The notes below the pieces were generated by a model. It had not been told where the DNA came from, searched no databases, and saw only the letters and a list, made by a program, of their open reading frames with translations. From Lunularia cruciata (lineage: Eukaryota; Streptophyta; Marchantiopsida; Lunulariales; Lunulariaceae): a DNA stretch of 64,000 bases. Positions 58,634 through 64,000 of the stretch are shown piece after piece. A program made the translations under genes and the position numbers. Where the stretch lies: NCBI GenBank assembly GCA_948567375.1, contig OX419761.1, positions 11,446,243-11,510,242 of the forward strand. Direction: 5' to 3'. The stretch's first letter is position 1, and each line of letters starts with the position of its first letter.

Positions 58634-60728
58634 ATGCCTCAAGATGTTTCTCGATCGCGTGAAAGTTGGAACATGTCCTTGACGTGGAAGAAGAAAGCGC
58701 GTTTGAAGGAAGATCTACTGAACGTTGTCTCGGTGCAGGTGATTCTCGGTGTGGCTGGACTGTCCATAGTTTCATGTTGTTCAGGTTTTATAATTTACAT
58801 GGAGAGCAAATGTTCATCTTGGTGCGATCATGCCGAGTCTCTTGATCGGCAAGATCAAATTCAAGTCAGTTTATTTGAGAATGAGGAGAATCGAATTCGG
58901 ATTATGAAGTTTCCGGGTGCTCTCAGAGGTCTGGTGAATTCTTTGTCTAATGCGGAGAATTCTACTTTCTGTGTAAATGTCCTGTACACCCTAGCTAGTG
59001 TAGCACAGCTTTGCGAAGCTCAGAGGAGAAATGCAGAAATTGACGGAAGTACCTCCAAGCTTCTGACTCTATCTGCGAGAGGGAATGGGAGCCTTGCATT
59101 TCAGGAGGGAGAGCCGTATACGTTGAGGCTAGCTATGAGGCTAATCGACATCAGATCCAGGAGGTGCTGTGGAGGGATTAGTGAACTCTCTATCTCTGGA
59201 GGGAATTTCTGTTATCAATGAACGCGTTGTATACAATTTTGGCAAACTTTCACGTAACATCAGGTTTAGAAGGAATATGAGAATAGGAGAAGTTGCAGGG
59301 AGTATCTAAAAGCTCCTCACACTCTTCTAGAAGGGAATGGAAATCGATCATTTCAAGCGAAGGTGCTGTATGTATTGCATGCGTTGGTTCCGGGTGAGGC
59401 CAATCGACCCCAGATCATGGAGTTTCCAGGTGCTGTGGAAGGGTTAGTGAACTCTTTGAGTAGGAAGCAGAGCTCTATTCTCAATCAAGACTTGCATCCA
59501 TTTTAGGCGAACTTTCGATAGCAGAAGGTCCAAGGACGAAGCTCCTTACTCTCTTTCTAGAAGACGATGGAAATCGCTCGTTTCAAGCGAAGGTGCTGTA
59601 TGTATTACGTGGGTTGTTGGTTCAGACAAAGACTAATCGACATCAGATCACGGTGTTTCCAGGTGCTGTGGAAGGGTTTGTGAACTCTTTGTCTGTGGAG
59701 GAGAGCTCTACTATTCCTGAACGAGTTACATACACATTAGGCGAACTGTTACGTGACGCCGAAGTTGAAAGATGTAAACCGCACATTTCAAGCGAAGGTG
59801 CTCTGTGTATTACACGCTGCGGTTCAGAATGGCGCTAATCTACATCAGATCATGGAGTTTCCAGATGCTGTGGAAGGGTTAGTGAACTCTCTGAGTATGG
59901 ATCAGAGCTCTATTATCAGTGAACGAGTTGCATACACTTTAGACATCAGAATCGACATCAAACCATGGAGTATCCAGGTGCTGTGGAAGGGTTTGTGAAT
60001 TGGAGGAGAGCTCAATTATCATGAAGTTATCACGAGTTGCATACATTTTGGACGAACTTTCAGTTGATACATCCGGGAAGAGGAGAATAGGAGAAAATCC
60101 AGGGAGTACCTCAAAGCTCCTCACGTCGTTTCTACAAGGGAATGGAAGCCGTGCATTTCGAAAAGGAGAGCTGTGTATATTGTGTAAGTTGGCTAATAAT
60201 GAGGCTAATCGGCATAACATCATTGAGTTTCCAGGTTCTGGGGATGGGCCAGTGAACTCTTTCTCTTCGGAGGAGAGCTCTACTATCAGTGAACCCGTTG
60301 CACACATTTTAAGAGAAGTTTCACCTGACACTGAAGGGAAGACAAGAATGCGAGAAGTTCCAGGGCTGATCTCAAAGGTCCTCACAATCTTATTACAAGG
60401 GGATGGAAGTCGTGCATTTTAGAAGGAAGTGCTGTGTGTACTGAATAAGTTGGCTCAGAATGAGGCTAATCGACATCAGATCAGGAAGTTCTCCGATTGC
60501 TGTGAAAGGGTTAGTAAACTCTTTGCGTGTGTAGTAGAGCTCTGTTATAAAGAACGAGTTGGACACGTTATAGGCGAACTTTCACTTGGCACCGAAGGGA
60601 AGAGGAGAACAGAATCTCCAGGGAGTATCTCAAAGTTCCTCACACTCTTCCTACAAGAGGATTGAAATCGCGCGTTTCAAGTGAAGGTGCTATATATTTT
60701 ACATGCTTTGGTTCCGATTTAGGATCGA
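58634..60728 (+). pseudogene. membrane-anchored armadillo-repeat gene relic with about eight tandem modules
   Basis: From the ATG at 58634 a 195-codon frame encodes a basic start, a hydrophobic segment (VILGVAGLSIVSCCSGFIIY, about residues 36-55) and then a first module. Each module of about 85 residues contains two ARM-like repeats: one with FPGAVEGLVNSLS...ERVAYTLGELS and one with PGSISKLLTLLLQGNGSRAF...VLHALAQNEANRHQ. Module anchors (NRHQI) occur at 58889, 59143, 59402, 59635, 59837, 59950, 60207 and 60468. Full units are 254-261 bp; two are shortened by deletions. After 59221 the frame is broken by stops and shifts in almost every module, though 60000-60422 stays open. ARM proteins bind partner proteins. 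The leading 195-codon frame could still be expressed; the array as a whole cannot. No intron was needed to read it. Confidence 0.8.
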
Positions 60729-61428
60729 AATTATTCAATTATAAAGTATAAAGTATAACAAATGTATCTAGCAACAAATCCGACGAAAACTTAAACTCCG
60801 AATTATTCTTGCAAAATGATAGTGCGTTCAATAAGGAATCAAGAGAAATCGAATCAAGTGAATCAGAGCTAATTCGTGTCTTTGGTCTGGATTCAAGAGC
60901 AGATAGGGGGGAATAATTTGCCACGTACTGTAGTGTAATGTACTCTTACCCCAATGGCATACAGTTTCAGGAAAGTAAAATGAGATCCGTTTCACATGGT
61001 CGAATAGATCTACGAAAAGTCAATGATGGATCTTCAAAAATTTCATTCCAGACTGATCACTCATACATTTTAGCACAGAGAAAGTAAATTGTAAGAAGAA
61101 CTTCAGCTGTGTAGAATAAACTATAGTACTAAATATTTAATAGATTCTATATGAGACTAATGATTTCCATGATAAGATGACATCAACAATCCACTCAAAC
61201 GAAGCTAAAAAGTGGAGGCCCACATGAACTTGATTTCCGTTTCCCTTTGTAACATCAATGGATTCATTCCAATCTCTATTTGCGGCATTGGTAGTCACTG
61301 GGCTCGGTAAATGGATGTCTATTTTATTATATGTGATCCAATTTTGGTTTCAGCTCCAAAAGTGCTCGGTCCATTAGAACGAAGAGACTTCTTGTTGGTG
61401 GTTATAGCAGGATTTCTCTTTACAGGTA
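60729..61428. other. intergenic tract, no gene seen
   Basis: AT-rich and without motifs. Confidence 0.45.
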
Positions 61429-61750
61429 GATGAGAATTGTAACACGTTTTCAACTTAAGGGCCTCTTACCTCTAAACTTGCTATTGACTTAGAATTTAAG
61501 TCGCTAACTCAATTGCCCAGAATTTACAAAGGTATTGCCTTAAGGTTGTAACAGAAGGAGAGAGAGAGAGAGTGGAAAGGCAACTATCGACTTATGAGTG
61601 AATTAGTGCTTTATCTCCATATGTTTAAGCATTATTGGTTATGTGTGGTTACTGCTTAGTTTCTCCACATTATTTGTGGATTTCAAACTGGGGATCGGCT
61701 TAGTTTCTCCACATTATTTGTGGATTTCAAACTGGGGATTGGATGTAGAT
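61429..61750 (+). repeat. left arm of a long inverted repeat
   Basis: Starting GATGAGAATTGTAACA, it matches the reverse complement of 63342 down to about 63055. Shared segments include TCAACTTAAGGGCCT, CTTAAGGTxGTAACA, CGACTTATGARTRAATTAGTGC, TTTAAGCATxATTGGTTA, GTGGTTACT and CAAACTGGGGATCG. The arms are diverged but collinear over about 300 bp. This arm has an extra 44-bp duplication (61655-61742). Confidence 0.85.
61655..61742. repeat. 2 x 44-bp tandem duplication
   Basis: CTTAGTTTCTCCACATTATT...CTGGGGATYGG is repeated directly with two differences. It is single in the right arm of the inverted repeat, so it arose after the arms formed. Confidence 0.95.
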
Positions 61751-61789
61751 CTACAATATCCTAGTACAAACAGAAATAATGTCAGTTAC

Positions 61790-62336
61790 TGTTGTCGTGC
61801 GTATATACATCGCTACAAAACATACATCGCTGTCAACATCATACACTATAGAAGCACAACTCACACATAAGTCATACATAGACTTTAAAGTGTCACAATA
61901 ATTAGATTGCTTACCACTCTCAACTCAGATCAGTACTTGATCTGTCACTCTATGAACTACCAACAACTGGACATTGATTACAGTCAAGCCACACACACTC
62001 AAGTATAGAGAATCCAAGTGACGCTCGCCGGCCTCTGTCCACCATAGCCAGGAACTCGAAGGCTCAACATCAGAGAAGTGAGCTCTCTGGAGCTCACTTC
62101 GAAACTATACCCTTGGACTCGAGCTAGCTCTGAAACCCTAACGGTCCCACTGACGGCACACTCGACGGTGCGAACAGTGCAAAGTGACGGTGGGCTCCAC
62201 TGTGAAGTCAGTACCCCGAACACAAAATCTAACCGTCGGAAAGTAGTCTCTGAGAAACGGCTGAAATAACTCTAACTACTATCACTGGAACTCCAATGTC
62301 CGAGCATCTAGATGCGGCACTACAAATGGCATGGCA
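61790..62336 (+). repeat. dispersed repeat R, copy 2 (about 547 bp)
   Basis: Diverged copy of 50047-50580 in the same orientation. It begins TGTTGTCGTGC and ends ATGGCA. It lies between the arms of the 61429/63342 inverted repeat and is followed two bases later by the MITE-like element. Confidence 0.8.
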
Positions 62337-62338
62337 CC

Positions 62339-62438
62339 GTGCATTATGTTACATCTAACGGCATGGACTTCTGAAAATTTGTAATTACTAAATTTCTATG
62401 TTACAAAATAGCAGTTTCTTGTATGTAACATAATGCAC
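62339..62438. mobile_element. 100-bp MITE-like element with 16-bp perfect terminal inverted repeats
   Basis: GTGCATTATGTTACAT at 62339-62354 is exactly inverted at 62423-62438, around a 68-bp AT-rich spacer. No clear target duplication is visible (flanks CACC and CGGG). The class of transposon is undetermined. Confidence 0.65.
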
Positions 62439-63049
62439 CGGGTTTTCAATGAGAACATTGGAACCTCACAAAGTTCTCATGATAAAAAGTAGATATCCAG
62501 ATTGTAGTATTCCTGTTCAATTGGCATAGTAATCAATTTACAATTTTTATTTCAGAATATATAGTTTCTCCCCAAACAACTCCTAAATAGCTCTCAACAC
62601 TTGGCTGGAGAATCAATCCAAAATAAAATGTAATTTCTAATATTATGATACATTTGAGCAGCTTGATATGCTAAAGTCCATCAATCTCTGCATATCCAAG
62701 TATTATCCAGTAGACATACACGCCCATGCATAGCATAGGCAACCACCTAGTCTGCAAAAGGAAAAGCAAATTAAGATTTTAACATTAGCGTCATGCATGT
62801 TAAATTCTACTGGACATTTGTTGTTTCATGCATATATTTCCTAGATGTGGAATGCCTCATTGTCGAGAAGCAATAGCTACTCGCAACCTTATGCAAAGCG
62901 GACATTAAGCGTTCAGCTTGCCGAAGCGATTTGATTTCCACCCCAATCTGTGGTGTTGTATTTCATTCACTATCCAAGTGACAAGATTATTATTAATGGG
63001 AATGCTTTGAGCAATATATATAATTTTTGTTTGTAATTGACATACACGT

Positions 63050-63342
63050 GACTATTTTAGATCTACAGTCGATCCCCAGTTTGAGATTAAGAATTAATGT
63101 GGACAAACTAAATAGTAACCACGCGTAACCAATCATGCTTAAACGTGTAGATTATGCACTAATTTATTCATAAGTCGGTAGTTGTCTTTTCCACCCTCTC
63201 TCCCCTGTTGTTACCACCTTAAGTTAACTACCTTCACGGACACTAAGGTAATGGGGAAATAAGTAAGCGATTAAGGTTCTTAATCAATTATTAGTTTAGA
63301 CATAGCAGGCCCTTAAGTTGACAAAATGTTACAATTTTCATC
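63050..63342 (-). repeat. right arm of the long inverted repeat
   Basis: Reverse complement partner of 61429-61750; see that entry. The pair encloses about 1.3 kb. Confidence 0.85.
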
Positions 63343-64000
63343 GCATCAACCTGTGAAGTGAGTTGCTACCATAACTGCCAACAAGAAATCTCCTCGTTCG
63401 GATGGATCGAGCACTTCTGAAACTGGAACCAAAATTGGATCAGAACGCCCACATGCAAAACAAGAAGGTTGAGTACATTGACTGACTGACTGACTGGGTT
63501 CACGAAATGATCGACGGCGGTAGGCAGGCAGTTGGTGGTTGAGTCCTGGTAATGTGAATGGGCCTAACCGTCACTCAAACATACTGTCTGCTCACTGAGT
63601 GGACTGCAGAGGCATGGCATGGGTGGCGGCTGAACCGTTAGCTGTTCCATTGTTTCCCGCTTACTGTTTCTTGACTTACTCGAACCCGTCTTCGAGCGCA
63701 AAGTCGTGGGATTATTCCAGCAGCAACCACTCTTGTTATTGATTGCGTTTCGGTTGGTTAATTACTGATTGCTTGACGCCAGAAAGCGTTAGGAAGAAAG
63801 AGAACGTGGGGGGTTCTCGAACCAGCTACGGTCATGTGATTGAGCGGGCTGCCAAATACTGTTCTCTGTGCCAGTCTCCGCCGATTGTCGAGTGCCGATC
63901 AATCTTGTATATCAGATACTGAGCGCGAGAGTGGATGTTTATTTCATGCTTGTCTTGTCGTCAGTAGAGTAGAGCGAGGCAGGGATAGATTCGAAAATTC
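63343..64000. other. right edge, GC-richer tract without a recognised gene
   Basis: Contains a short (GACT)n run at 63479-63496. The composition rises towards gene-like values, and the end may be the upstream region of a gene beyond the window. Confidence 0.4.

Noticed and set aside
63479-63496. (GACT)n run as a possible regulatory element
   Set aside because: It is a short simple repeat with no further support.
1-64000. CRISPR arrays, bacterial operons or phage genes
   Set aside because: The window is eukaryotic, with spliced genes and retrotransposons; no regularly spaced short repeats with unique spacers were seen.

Overview
The window comes from a plant nuclear genome, most likely a non-seed land plant such as a moss or other bryophyte; a lycophyte is possible. 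The reasons are: GT-AG introns in two plastid-targeted housekeeping genes; an intronless FTR1-type iron permease, a family that flowering plants generally lack; and a non-LTR reverse transcriptase relic of a kind I associate with non-seed plants and algae. The species assignment is inference. Base composition is mosaic, with very AT-rich repeat-filled tracts and moderate-GC gene islands.

Layout. Bases 1-4.7 kb are retrotransposon debris: the 3' end of a Ty3/gypsy chromovirus with its 3' LTR, then a decayed gag on the minus strand split by a solo LTR of the same family that has an intact 5-bp target duplication. From 5.6 to 17.9 kb lies a large imperfect tandem duplication (7.1 kb + 5.2 kb) of a unit holding a gag-like relic; one copy carries a 222-bp TATATT microsatellite. 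A decayed gypsy RT/RNase H relic is at 19.2-20.0 kb. At 21.8-22.4 kb is a GC-richer island holding a 121-bp hairpin element with a 17-bp target-site duplication. A second copy with a 21-bp duplication lies at 35.2 kb.

Genes. CPN60A (plastid chaperonin 60 alpha, 8 exons, 24.5-28.2 kb), a plastid solanesyl diphosphate synthase (6 exons, 42.0-45.6 kb), a small acidic disordered protein on the minus strand (47.9-48.3 kb) with an ABRE/CE3-like promoter and a probable 5'UTR intron, and an intronless FTR1 iron permease (56.4-57.4 kb). An armadillo-repeat gene relic built of about eight tandem 85-residue modules is at 58.6-60.7 kb. Between CPN60A and the synthase lie a non-LTR retrotransposon relic interrupted by an old LTR, a 3 x 208-bp tandem repeat and long stretches where I see no gene. 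The right end holds a 1.9-kb structure with about 300-bp inverted termini, a dispersed repeat of about 540 bp also present at 50 kb, and a 100-bp MITE-like element.

The genes do not form a pathway. CPN60A folds plastid proteins, the synthase supplies the plastoquinone side chain, FTR1 imports iron, and the small acidic protein is probably stress related. The most unusual items are the hairpin elements with long target duplications, the fungal-type FTR1, the armadillo module array and the ABRE/CE3 gene.
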